Positions 11,301 through 22,739 of a stretch of DNA of 64,000 nt are shown in pieces. The stretch's first letter is position 1; every line of letters begins with the position of its first letter. The translations under genes and the position numbers were made by a program. This stretch comes from Branchiostoma floridae (lineage: Eukaryota > Chordata > Leptocardii > Amphioxiformes > Branchiostomatidae), in assembly GCF_000003815.2 (NCBI RefSeq), contig NC_049983.1:4040706-4104705 (forward strand). The letters run 5' to 3'. Under the pieces are notes generated by a model. That model had not been told where the DNA came from. It did no database searches and saw only the letters and a list, made by a program, of their open reading frames with translations.

Positions 11301-13951
11301 ATGTTTATCAGCCAAAATGTTCCTAGGTCTCAGATTTGAAGCTTTATAAGCAAAGCCAAAGAAATTGCATTAGTTGGGGCTATGATTTAAAGAAGCTGGA
11401 TACGGAAAGCCGAAGATATAAGGAAGGCTATAAAGGCCAAACACCCGAGCAGTCGTTGGAAAAATGCACAGCTTAGGAATCTAAGACAAACCCACCCGTT
11501 TGATGCCAAGCGATCCCCATTGCTCGACCAAAGGGCTCTTGTCGTGTAAAACGTTTTCACCGGTGTTATCATTCCAGGCGTCTACGGCAGTTTGCCCGGT
11601 CCCTTTCACGGTCGCAAACATCTGTAGCCATGGAGTTCCTGCAAAAATACAGACCAGGACGTTATATCAAGGTTAGTGATATGGAGATATTTAGTTTCAT
11701 TGTTATAGTATATCCTTCCGCTTGTGATAGGTGATGGGGGGGGGGGGGGTCGCGATGTAATCGTCGTTCTACTGATACACGTAATATGTCTGTATTACAC
11801 CGATTGGGCACTCTTAAAGAGTCCCACCTAAGATATACTTTATCCCCAAAGAGTATCTTGATGCAGATGATAGATTCCATTTCATCCCTTCACACCGGAT
11901 ATAAAAAAGATTTGCGATAAAAGATTGTGTCTTTCTGACAGGATAAGCTAGGAAAGTTTCGTCACTCTCGCGATTGTCGAACATCCTGTACGATTGTTTG
12001 TCTTGAGTAATGCGAAAAGAGCCTCTCGTGGATAGTGAATGAGTGCAGTTATAGATGATATAAAATTTATGTAAAAGTCTGGTTGGGGGATACTTCCATT
12101 GATCATAGAATAAGTGCCGTCTTAATAGAAAGTAAAGAAAAACTTGATTGGGGTATTTGTACGTTATATCAAATGAGACAGCATAATTGCCGAGTAACAA
12201 GATAAAAACATAATTTCTACACACAGGTGATACATATCTAGTGTAGTTTTTGAAGCACACAGACACGCCGTGGAACTTTACGTGCAGGCAAAACTTTGTG
12301 TGCTATCGGGCTGTGGATTCGTCCCCCCCCCCCTCCTCGTACGTGCGTCATTATAACTATTACGGGTGCCCTGTACATCCTGAACGTTTTTAGACGTTTT
12401 ATACGTGGCGGACTTGGCCTTCTAAAAAACGTAAGGACAAAATGCACGTACGGCGGGAATATCATTGATTAACTCAGTAAAAACCTTGAGCTTTATGCAC
12501 TGTTTTTGTCCTCACATTTCCCCTCCCAGTGGGAATTCTGAAGCCTAGAGCTTATATTACAAAGTATCTGCAAACACATGCAGAACGCTTGACTACATGT
12601 GTGTAAGGGGCACGTACATGCCTTCACATGCTTGAATAGTAGTGTTTAACTTGGAGCTGTAACAAGAGAGCTGGGGATTTGGATGATTGGAACATGGGCG
12701 TTGGCGTAACAGCGGAGTGTTTGTACCAGAACTTGTCATGCTACCGATCTTGTGCCTATGGGAAAGGCACTTAAGACGCCTTTCCTCACCCTACTTTGGT
12801 TGGGGACGTAAAAGGCTGAGGAATTTAAAAGATAGGGTTGGGCTTTGCCTTCTAATAGTCAAGACCCAGAGGATGGCAATTTACGTTCTCACAAGGCTAT
12901 TGAGACAGTCACTAGTTTCAACACGTATTCGNNNNNNNNNNNNNNNNNNNNNNNNNNNNNNNNNNNNNNNNNNNNNNNNNNNNNNNNNNNNNNNNNNNNN
13001 NNNNNNNNNNNNNNNNNNNNNNNNNNNNNNNCAGTAGACTATGAAGCGTGGTTTTAATTTCTTGCACAAAAAAATTTAAAGATCTCTACCACTATTTGTA
13101 AACTTTGCACATGGGTAAGGGGGGGGGGGGGTTAAGATAATGGTTACTTGATTTTTTATCATTTCGGGGACGACAATCGTATGGGGGGATCTAGGGTTAT
13201 CTTCTCTCTGTAAAATTTTGAAATCTTAACCGTCTGAAGCGCTACTTTTGGATTTAAGGGGAACATACTACTGGTAGAACATACTAGTAGTTTACAATGT
13301 CTTGAAAATGGACAACATGCACGTGTCAATTCCTATTATACGTACCAAAATAAAATAGCAACAAGAACCATGGAGCAACACGGACGCTTCCATACATCAT
13401 TTCAGTCAAATCAAAGTACAAAAAATTTAGTCAGCTGCTTCAAATGACGAAATATGTGAGTATATTCATCTTATAGTATCTTTATTTCCGATGGTATGAT
13501 CTGTAAGAATAGAAGTGGCAAAACATGCATATGCCGTGTAGAAACCGATCTATATTGTGTTAGGAAGACCGGAGAAGCTACATCAATTTTCAAGTTCAAT
13601 GGCGAGTGAACGATTTTCTAACGGCATCAAATATTCGAAGAGATTTTCGTAAAAGGAATTTAAGCACATTCTTATCAATTTATAACAGTACAAAGGACAG
13701 AGTTTTCTTGTACACAACCATTTATTCTCACCTGCTGACGCTTTGATAATAACAGCGAATACTAGTTGAATGTGTAAAAGAAAACTCATATGTCCTATGA
13801 CGTACCAACCTAATGAAATTATTTTCGGATATAACAGTACAAGCGTACCACACTCACCTTCAACTGTTACGACAAATCCTGCCAATAGCAAGCAGAATAC
13901 TGGAAGATACAAAAGTTTCCATCCGAAGATCATCCTGTTTGCTGACACCAT
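8328..13951 (-). CDS. Gene A: signal peptide, unnamed four-exon domain, two EGF-like modules (3' end lost in gap)
   Basis: Probably a secreted or extracellular protein, assembled from seven minus-strand exons with GT-AG borders and matching phases: 13951-13858, 11638-11496, 10745-10573, 9736-9579, 9062-9018, 8676-8575 and 8448-8328 (runs into the gap). Exon 1 encodes a signal peptide ([19 protein letters not shown]). Exons 2-5 encode one module of about 160 residues: WLQMFAT, a long middle with VELIFNG and [12 protein letters not shown], then [20 protein letters not shown] and YVNWND, ending ADRMVIYID. It looks like a conserved extracellular beta-sandwich, but I cannot name the family. Exon 6 is an EGF-like module with six Cys (ECAECDQVC start). 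Exon 7 is a calcium-binding EGF ([19 protein letters not shown]). The start could also be the inner Met at 13933. About 278 residues are visible. Confidence 0.8.
9763..10560. other. Gene A intron holding a MITE
   Basis: Intron between the third and fourth exons of gene A. Apart from the TA-flanked inverted-repeat element at 10109-10252, nothing further is recognised. Confidence 0.5.
10109..10252. mobile_element. 144-bp MITE with 22-bp terminal inverted repeats and TA target duplication
   Basis: The left end reads CTCTCCAGGCAGAGGTTAGG and continues CT. The right end (10231-10252) is its reverse complement with one mismatch. Both ends are flanked by TA (10107-10108 and 10253-10254), as in Tc1/mariner-type insertions. 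There is no coding capacity. It lies in an intron of gene A. Confidence 0.8.
12735..12915 (+). mobile_element. SINE body fragment
   Basis: Contains the compact block TGTGCC..GGGAAAGGCACTT, TTTCCTCAC, GGTTGGGG.CGTAAAAGGC and GGGCTTTGCCTTC, which looks like the body of a widespread animal tRNA-type SINE. Part of it matches the body of the SINE at 15124-15270 (ACTT.GG.TGGGGA). The tRNA-like head is missing. It lies in intron 1 of gene A, next to an assembly gap. Confidence 0.55.
12932..13031. other. Assembly gap (100 N) in gene A intron 1
   Basis: Exactly 100 N. It lies between the signal-peptide exon and exon 2 of gene A, where a repeat probably blocked assembly. Confidence 0.98.
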
Positions 13952-14610
13952 TGTTGTGATCCAGTGGTATTGGTCCACATGCACGATTTTAAAAACGTAT
14001 TGCTAGCAAAGACTTTTTGAATCGGTGGTTTTAGTAACGCTGGGCAGTACTGCGTAGTTACAGAGTAAAAAGGTTTTGTGCAAATGGTTCCTTGTTACGA
14101 CCATTCCAAATGTGACGACGGATAGGGGTGTGCACAATATTTTTTAACAATTAAGCTCCGTTTTTTGTTCAAATTACTCTTATAATGTTGTCATAATGCT
14201 CTACAATGAATCATAAACTTCACCGTAAAATTATCTCTCTCTGCTATCTCTTGTCACTTTGTGGCACAGATGCCTCTCCCCTTCGTAAAATAGACTGTGC
14301 TGTAGTCAAACGTCACTGCGTCATACATTGTATGTGACACCTTATACCTAGCCAAAAAGCATTACCTAATCACAACAAAAGAAACAATACCTGTCACTTT
14401 CGTGACAAGCCAACGGAGCAATGAGAGTGTGCCTTGCTTTGTTTACAATCGTGAGTCTGTTCGCACCTGCAAGATCAACCCAGTGCCTTGACGAATCCGT
14501 ATCAACAATGTACAGAATCACAGAAAGCTATTACTATCATTTTATGAAATATGCCAAAGATAACAGGACATACATCCGAAAATAATTTCATCAGGTTGGT
14601 AGAATATAGA

Positions 14611-14728
14611 AGAATTCTTTTTCAACACCACTAGGTACTTACCAGTCAGAATCTATGAGGAAGGTGTCTGAAAGACATCGAAACGTTAGCAAATAAGTAC
14701 CTACTGGTTGTGACAAAAATTCTCCCCT
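14611..14728. mobile_element. Short inverted-repeat element between genes A and B
   Basis: The left arm GAAGAATTC..CACTAGGTACTTAC (14611-14645) is matched in reverse complement by the right arm ATAAGTACCTACTGG..AAATTCTC (14693-14728), imperfectly. The centre reads ATGAGGAAGGTGTCTGAAAG. There is no coding capacity. It lies in the 2.2-kb gap between the divergent edges of genes A and B. Confidence 0.55.
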
Positions 14729-15123
14729 ACACAACAAGTGATGCAGATTTTCCTAATTCAGGGAGCAATAACTCACACCCTGAAGTAATATGACCTTGTT
14801 GATACATCATGATCTTTGAAAAGTCATTTGTCCGATGATCGACTTGAATGCCTTCAACACTAACGATGTTTACATTGGAAAGTAAACATCAACTGATATT
14901 GTCATACCATCCACTTACATTGAAAAGGACAGAAAGTTGGTAATTTACAGCAAACGTGAGAGACAATCTTGTAAGGATCACATTTCTTTATAAATGAACG
15001 GTTGCCCTTTTATTGACACTTACTCAAGTTACGGGTGGACAATTCAAGCCGTGTTGAGGTACGTAACCGTCGTAGTTATAAAGGGACGCGAAGCAAACAC
15101 GCTACAACCAGTTAATCACGTAC

Positions 15124-15270
15124 ATGCGTCTTGTTGGCATAAAGGTTACGGTGTTTAGCCCAGAACCCAGAGGTCCTGGGTTCGAATTCCCTGACATGCC
15201 ACGGATCCTGCACACGTGCATGTGGGTACCTGACTTCGGATGGGGAGTTCAGATAGGAAAAAAAAGATCC
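15124..15270 (+). mobile_element. tRNA-derived SINE
   Basis: A polymerase III B-box-like GGTTCGAATTCC lies at about 15179-15190, inside a tRNA-like segment that begins GGCATAAAGGTTACGG and closes with ACATGCCA. A possible A box is degenerate. The following body (GGGTACCTGACTTCGGATGG) resembles the SINE fragment at 12735. I do not call a functional tRNA, because the acceptor stem pairs only partly. Confidence 0.55.
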
Positions 15271-15313
15271 GAAACACCCGTATCGAATGATATCGACCCA
15301 TGTATGACCCTGC

Positions 15314-15441
15314 TTAATGACCCGCCCCGAGGTGTATATGGTGTCATAATGCCTGGTCCTTTGCCATAACCACCGAATAAACCCACCGAGTGGACCAGGC
15401 GTTATGACACCATATATACCGAGGAACAGACGGGTCATTAA
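15314..15441. mobile_element. Palindromic TTAA-flanked MITE
   Basis: A 128-bp near-perfect palindrome. Outer arms read TGACCCG..CGAGGTGTATATGGTGTC and, in reverse complement at the right, TGACCCGTC..CGGTATATATGGTGTC, each bounded by TTAA (15314-15317, 15438-15441). TTAA target duplications are typical of piggyBac-type elements, but the termini do not start with CCC, so class is uncertain. The open frames across it are palindrome artefacts. Confidence 0.7.
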
Positions 15442-16180
15442 CGTTATTATCACATAGCCTACCCAAAGTGACCCGATCATTTATAATACATACACCTATT
15501 ATTCAGTACATTCAATTGATTTGAACAGGGAATTTCACATATAAGTTGTATGTGAAATGTTCAGTTACAAGGCAAATTAATGACAAAGTCGATTCATAAT
15601 GTTACTTGAAGTTGAATGTAACAGGCGAAAGTGGACTTGGCTCCCAAATAACTGTAACATGGACTGTTGACCTTTCGTCTACGGATTGTTCCACTTGCAG
15701 TGGGGGTACAAAATTATGTGTTTAGTCGTTCCGTTTAAAAGGAACATGCATTGAAATAACTGATGTTTTTCTATAATTCTAGATGGAAACATTTTATTTC
15801 AAGATGGTAAATGTTTTTAGAACAGCAAAACTCATTATGATTGTGAACAAGAGACAACCCCCCCCCCCCCGCCCTGTCTGTACTTATTCCCTCTGCTCTG
15901 GCATACGTTTTGCTACATTTGATTGGCCAATGCCTGCATATAACCTACTTTCCTGTGTATCGCTCCTTCTGATTGGTCAGAATGAATCGACACCGATGTC
16001 TATTTGAATCAACAGCGTCGTCGATTTGAATCGACACTGGGCTGGCCGGAATCTGTGTGTTACGCCGTCATAACCAACATGGAATGGGGCCTTCTGATTT
16101 GTCGACGGCGCCTGACTATATGATCATACACAATATATTCCATTACATATTAATTACTTCAGTGGCGATTGTCATATTCT
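15442..16180. other. Intergenic, 3' flank of gene B
   Basis: No exon or named repeat is recognised. An AATAAA polyadenylation signal on the minus strand (TTTATT at about 15793) lies about 390 bp past the gene B stop and could serve that gene. No closer perfect signal was seen. Confidence 0.35.
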
Positions 16181-19100
16181 CTACATTTTCCTTGTAATGT
16201 TACTTTTGTTGATAAACTGAAGCCTGCCAAACTCAGCTCTACACTTGCTCCGTTTCCTGTTCTTGTAAAAACATTTAGCACCACCCAGTAAAACGTCAGC
16301 GTCTGAAGGCGAATGAATAAGTACCCACAGAAATTCCCACTTTCTCAACAAACCGCCCCAAAGCGAGACCTCTCCATTGGAAAGGTCCCGGATGTTGCTC
16401 GTCTCCCTGGCAACGGCCTGACGTAAGAGCTCTTCGGAATCAAACCGAGGCCCGGCGTTTAGCCGCCTGTGGTCCGCGGCGTCTCCGCTGACAAAGTACG
16501 ATTTTACGTTCGGGTTGAAGTAGTAGGCTACGGCTGCCACACTCGACTCATCATGGATGAGATAGTCGCACTTAGACAACAGTAAGATGTCAGTCAAAAC
16601 CTCATCGCCCAGTGAGCGCGAAGAACCTTTTTGCTTTCTTCGATATATGAATTCGCCCCCTCTCATAGCCTCTATGTTCAAGACTTTGTAATCTCCGAGC
16701 TCCGCCTTGAAGACCGCCAAACCTTCGTCGAGATCACAAGCCAAGAATATGCGAATCTCTTTCCCGGCTTTTTCTGCAGTGGCTACGTCGGTTGTGATGA
16801 ATCGTTGAACGGCTAGAACGAAATCATGGACGTCTGGAGCTTTCTGACCAATTTCGTTCATCTCTTCTATGTGGTCTCTTTTTAGTCTCATATGGACGCC
16901 TGTAGATGGAATAAAATAGGGGTGATATCCACATTGAGGTCTGTATGGAGTCATTATAAGGTACTGCATCTGTATGAGTATCTATGTGTCTATAGCAATT
17001 ATAACATATATCTAGTATAACCACCCTTATGCGTAACACACCAGCTTCGCATGCACTCGACACAACAAAAGCTGGTTAGGTCACTCCTAATTGATGTCAG
17101 TTCCTTTAACCATCAAATGAATGAATGACCGAATGACCGAAGCGGTCGAGGTCATTTCTGAGACTGTATAAAAAAAGGAAAGCAATTTAACTCTATTCAG
17201 ACCGGGCTTTTTTTGATCATCCAAAGACAGTAGTGATAGGGTTTGAGGCCCGCCCCTTCTAAAACGAATTTACATAAGGCCACAAAATTTTCAGAGAATT
17301 ATGTTAACATAATATAGTAAGATTTTTAGATATCTGACACTTTTATATTTTTATAACGTCGTATGGCGTATGGTGTCATCAATTTGACTGTATTGGTTGG
17401 AACGGTGAAAAGAGGGTATTCCCTAAAAAAAAAACTTCAAGGCAAGGTATGCTAACTGTAACAACATGTGCAGATAACAGAATCATAATGTTTGTTACGA
17501 CTTATGTTGCAACATCAATGACATCAAAATTACGTCATGCATAATTTTAGTATCTAGTTGGGCTCCGCCATCTTAAATTCTAAATAAACGTTAAAAATAC
17601 ATTGTTAGAAACTAAATTAGCGATTTTCGTGAAAAATGTCTGTCAACAAACGGCTGCCATGGTAACAATAAAAACGAAAAATATTTCAATTATTGCTAAA
17701 TCATTGCTATCTACATTTTAGGAAAACTCACCAAGTTTGGTGGCTTTAGCGATAGTCGTTCTGGCGTTATACGACATGAAAGTTGGCGCGCCCCGGTTCT
17801 GAATAGGGTTAAGTCGAAAAGGAAAAAAAAAATTATCACACTGTGTAAACCAAAGGCAAGCATGACTGACAAGCATTACTGACCGATGTTGACAGTGTCC
17901 GCCATGTGTAATGCATAAAAAGCATTCACGTTGTTCTCGATTCGGGCAACTGGCTTGACGTAACCGGATATGACGTGGTTGACGAGAGCCCGAATTTCCG
18001 CTGTGATTGGTTGGACGTATTGTGTCACCTTGCGTTCCAGGTCAGCAAACCGGAAGTCTAATAAATCGCCACTTGCTCCTGGTCGAGTCAGGTACACCTG
18101 AAGAATATAAGTATGCCTTTGTTAATTCATCAATGAATCGATTAATTTATATTTTTGAACAAGCAAGATCTGTTAGTGATAATGATAAATATAAACCAAC
18201 ATTTGCAGGAGATATAATCATGGCGAATGCAATAGACTCCTTCGGATAACCTATCTTATTTAGGTATACAAAATCAATTGATCCATTTTTTGTGCAAATT
18301 AAGACCTTTTTTTAATAATTAATTATATGGATAACATCCGCGCTTGCATCAATTTTCGTCCGTTTCAAAAAGAAAAATTAACACACAGTAAATTGTGCAG
18401 AGCAGCTGTAAAATGAGCACATACATGCCGTAGATTGAAAAAAAGGATCAGAAAACAGATAACTAATGTCATGGCATGCCAAAATAAATGTTAAGTCAAA
18501 GAATAAGATGTGATCAAGGACTGAAAGAAATAAATCTACGTACCGAACGGCTTTCCGGGAAAGAAACTCTAGGTGCGACGCACACACGAGTCCTCGCTCG
18601 CTGTTCTATGCCTTCGTTTAAAGCTGAAGGAAAGGAAAGAAATAAACGCTGAAAAACAAACAAAATTTATAGACGGAAACAAATACACATCAGCCTTGGA
18701 TTATATATAAACAAAGTAGCAACCACAAAGTAACAAAACGTGTTACCTGGAATACTCGTGACAAATATATGGAAACAAAAGGAATGGTTGAAATAGGAAT
18801 GCACTTTTTAAAAAGTCGCAAAAAAATGCGCTAAGTCTTTTAGTTAAAAAAAAAGCTAATCGAGGGCCCAAACCTCTAGTCTTGTCCAAACCAAAAACAA
18901 TCATTTCCACAGCATGTTAGAATGAAAAGTGATAAACTGAATTGAAATAGTATTTGCAATAATTGTCGATAAATATGATTTTCTTGACCTTCCAATGCGT
19001 ACTCATGGTACATTTGATTTTTTTCTGATGCACAATTAACAAAGTATCATCAGTAATTGTATTTTCAGAAAAAAAAACAGCAGTACAGCAGTTTGTTGAA

Positions 19101-20300
19101 GTTTGTGCACAATTCTATGTGAATGATTGCATCAATGGTCCACCAGTTTGTATTAAAAATTGCGTACGTTTTCATAGATTACTGGAGTCTGTTGACAATT
19201 CAAGAATATAAACTGATTAGGTTGTACCAGTTTCTGCATTTTCAAAGGCATCGCGCATGAGAATGCCGTATACTTGTGGGTCACGGGTAGCCATCTTAGA
19301 ATTATACTGTGTGATGTGTATTGCCATATGCATGAATACTGTGATGGTTCCAGAATCCTCCTTGGACCTTCGCATATAGGTAGTACTTTTGGAATGATCC
19401 TAATTCGGCCCCAATGCTTCTAGCATATAGCAGCTTGGCTCCTCTCCCGAGGCGTCGTCAAAAATATTATTTTAGAATACCAATGGACAGAATAGAAAGT
19501 ATAACGAGATTGTCTACCTTCAAAGTACCATGTCCAGTAGTTCTTCCCATGTCCAGGCGGTCCACAGTAGTCACAATCCGTCCACATCACAGTCGGAGTA
19601 AATCCCCAGGCCTGTTGTACGATGCATAGTCTATCATTGTAGTTGTCTATTTTTTTCAACCTTCATTTAGCCTTGATTTGCGTACAAGTATCCATTCGGC
19701 CTAAGCCGGTTTTCAAGGGTTCAATGTTTTATCGAGGTCAAGAGTTCTTCCATTACATATAGCTATTTACAAAAGTACAAAAATTTGCTATTTCATAATC
19801 ACATTCCCTTAGTCAGGCCATAGTTACTAGTTTGTGTTTCTATTAGTCTAGAAGTCAAACCCAATCCGTTTAGAAATAGTCAACACTATATAGCTTGGAT
19901 TCAAGTAGCCCTACCAAAAATGTTTATCACTGTTCATGTCTGCACGTATGTCTCATATATTTCCACCTTGTACGGAGATGAAATTGCGAAATAAAACTTC
20001 AGCAGTCACAAACTCATATTCGACGTCTAATTGCATGTATAGTAAAATAATGGATTACATACACTAATTTTTGATCCTTTGAAAGGTAGTGCGTTTTTAG
20101 TATTGTTGGGTTTGACTTTTTCTGTGCAGGTAGTGGTTAATGAACGATCCCACGGTATGCATAATGAGTAGGTTTTGTTATTGTAGTAGAAACATTTTGA
20201 TAAAAGCTTGGTAATTTGAGTTAACTGTCTTTGAATCATCCGTTCCTGTCAGTCTCAAATGAGTGCCCCAAATTTTATGATATGCAAGGGAGACACGGAC

Positions 20301-20368
<68 letters not shown>

Positions 20369-21808
20369 GTTGATAGATTGATATACATAGATAGATTGAT
20401 AGATGGACAGAGAGAGAGAGAGAGAAAGAGAGAGAAAGAGATGGAATGGACTTGAATAGTAAATTTCAATAGCCTTATAGAACTGTATTTATGTATCAGT
20501 AGATGCCATACTTTCTACCTTGTACAATTGTTGTGCAATAAAGGTTATGTAAAAAATCTCTAAATTACCAGACAAGTTGTGATGTCGTCGATCGTCTGCA
20601 AAACGAGAGCGCCAAAACCAGTTCCCTCACACAGGTTCAAAGATGGTTCGATGACGCAGGCAATGACGTCAGTGTCCCCTCCATATTTGGAGTTGTGATG
20701 GACCGCAACTGGTTTCCCAAATTCGAAGAAAGGCTCAAAGTACCTAAAGCCTGAAGAAAAAAAGTGAGGTTATTCAATGTATCGCATGCATACGTTTGAT
20801 TTTAGGCTCAGAACTCCCGCGACATATTTAGGAAGCATATAGGGCATCTGTTACCTCCATCCTCCTACATAGGGACATCCAACAGCCAAACCGCCTGTCT
20901 GGATGTACCCTGCTCTTTCAACCGCCACTCTTAGTTCCTGACCGCCCTGCTTATAAATACTAATGACCTTACCCTTATATACGCGAGACCCCTTTTGAAA
21001 GGTGAAAGGCCTATTCTCCGATTGGCTGACAGCTGGGTTGGGGGTGGGGGGCGTTCACAGGAACTAAGAGTGACGGCTGAAAGAGCAGGTTACATCCAGA
21101 CAGGCGGTTTGGCTGTTGGATGTCCCTGCGTAGGAGGATTTAACCTTCATGTCAACGGAGTTATTGTTGTCGGTCCGTTTGATTATTTTTAATTATTTAT
21201 ATAAATTATAGTGTCTCGAATATCGAACCCGAGACTGACGTGGTGTAAATGTTGGCTTGGCATGAATTTTTTAGGTTCGATCCCACGTGGAAAGAATTAG
21301 CAAAAGTAAATAGTAATGAAAAAAAAGAACTCAATACCTTGATTTGTATTATCTATGAGGAACCACCTCGTACATGGGACTCCCATTTTACGCCTCTTCC
21401 GTAAGAGGCCTGTTCTGACCCCCAGACCTCGAACAGGATGTCTCCCATGTTTACATACGATAAACTGATATAACTTTACAATGCTTACTAGTAGTAAATG
21501 TAAACGGTTAGTTTACATCTTGCAGCTGAATAAACATAATACCTGTCAACGTATTACGACGTAAACAAAACTGTCCCACCTTTCACAACGTAATGAATGC
21601 GTTCTGCATACTTCAGGTGTACCACAGTATACAATGACACAGCCAGGACTGTCACAAGTAAATGTCGATGGATTTTAAAAAACATCTTGGTCAGAAGACG
21701 ACGACGAAGAAGATGGAACATTCTTGACACCACTTTGATCGTCCTCTGATCTCTATTATACTTCCCTGTCTTTTCCACCTGGTGAACGTATCCCGAAAAC
21801 AGGTTCAT
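16181..21808 (-). CDS. Gene B: complete type II membrane glycosyltransferase-like protein, 505 aa, fucosyltransferase-like
   Basis: Six minus-strand exons, all GT-AG and phase-compatible: 21808-21580, 20750-20569, 19611-19518, 18623-18544, 18097-17884 and 16899-16181. They sum to 1,518 bases (505 residues plus stop). Exon 1 encodes a basic cytoplasmic N-terminus and a signal anchor ([16 protein letters not shown], residues ~47-62) with no cleavage site, as in Golgi glycosyltransferases. The lumenal part has [19 protein letters not shown], a Cys-rich [13 protein letters not shown] block, and in the last exon [20 protein letters not shown] and [20 protein letters not shown]. The HxR box, the 'FLA-D' strand and the LLLSKCDYL helix recall the GT23/NodZ and protein O-fucosyltransferase fold. 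I infer a GDP-sugar (fucosyl) transferase. The donor sugar and acceptor are unknown. No break is seen. Confidence 0.82.
17190..17814. mobile_element. ~620-bp non-autonomous DNA transposon with TTAACCCTATTCAGA ends
   Basis: The left end TTAACTCTATTCAGACCGGG (17190) is matched by the reverse complement of the right end, ..CCCCGGTTCTGAATAGGGTTAA (to 17814). The internal sequence is AT-rich with no reading frame. Copies or fragments of the same family lie at 22740-23646, 29481-29594 and 49563-50400. It is inserted in the last intron of gene B. Confidence 0.75.
20301..20368. repeat. (GATA)n microsatellite
   Basis: About 16 perfect tandem ATAG units followed by decayed ones, then a GA-rich run (20408-20440). 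It lies in an intron of gene B, so the open frame across it is noise. Confidence 0.97.
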
Positions 21809-22739
21809 GAATTATTGATTAGGAGGGACGTGTGCATATCTGGCTGTGAACAATACATTAACTACACGCAATACTGTTATTACAGGAATCATAAATAATG
21901 TATGGCCTCCACAGAAAAATATGGTGCAAAGGTCGCCCAACAAAATGAAATACAGACAGACCATCGAGAGGGACCTCCATTCAGCCAACATCAGCTGGAA
22001 CGACATTAAATTGATGACTGTGGACCGCTAGGCCCACGTAACTGTCTCATGTGTTAGACGACACGGAACAGTGCTCTGCTATTCCATTTTACCAATTGTT
22101 GACACCAGTAATTCTGATACGTCCATGTACCCATGATTCGCTCTAAATGCGTAAAAAACATACACAAGAGTCAATGCAAATTATCAGTTATCAGTTCTGT
22201 TGTGGAGAAAAAACCCCTCATCATGACCATTCAAGGTCATTGCATAAAATTTCTGTTACGGTGACAACTCAGGGTATAGCGTTGTTGTGCTTTGCTACCA
22301 TATTTCACTTTGAAAACAATTTTCAATCCAAGAAAAGGTCTAAAGCGCATAATTTACTCTTCTGTCGTAGTTCATTGTTCAAGGAGGAAGAATTAACGTC
22401 CACATTTGACTTGTGTGGAAAATTTCGCTGACGGCCTTTTTATGATGATAACATGTACCATTAATAAATGTAGTATCATTCATCCCAAAGCATTACACTA
22501 TTATACCTGAATTTCTGGACCAGAATGACACACTAGAGGACAAGTCTTCCCCGGTGCATGTCTGTATTCTTTATTGATTCGTCCGCATGGTTGGTGTACC
22601 GGGTGTACCGTACCTATACCGTACCTATACGAGTACCGGTCACTTAGAAACTCAGGTGACCTTATACGGCTGTGTGGAACTGTATGATCTCAACTGCTGC
22701 CATTTATGATATAAATTATATTTATAATATAAATGCCCT
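21809..22739. other. Upstream flank of gene B
   Basis: Presumably holds the gene B promoter, but no clear TATA box or CpG-rich core is seen. A short tandem of GTACC-rich words (22596-22640) is the only visible structure. Confidence 0.3.

Noticed and set aside
13583-13984. The full 133-codon frame around the gene A signal peptide
   Set aside because: Only 13951-13858 is exonic. A good donor (GTGAGTG) interrupts it and the rest reads into the intron.
15112-15480. A 122-codon minus-strand frame
   Set aside because: It crosses a SINE and a palindromic MITE, and its open state follows from those repeats.
21200-21295. Possible tRNA gene (GGTTCGATCC followed by CACGTGG)
   Set aside because: The B-box-like word is present but no consistent D and anticodon arms could be drawn, so a SINE remnant or chance is more likely.
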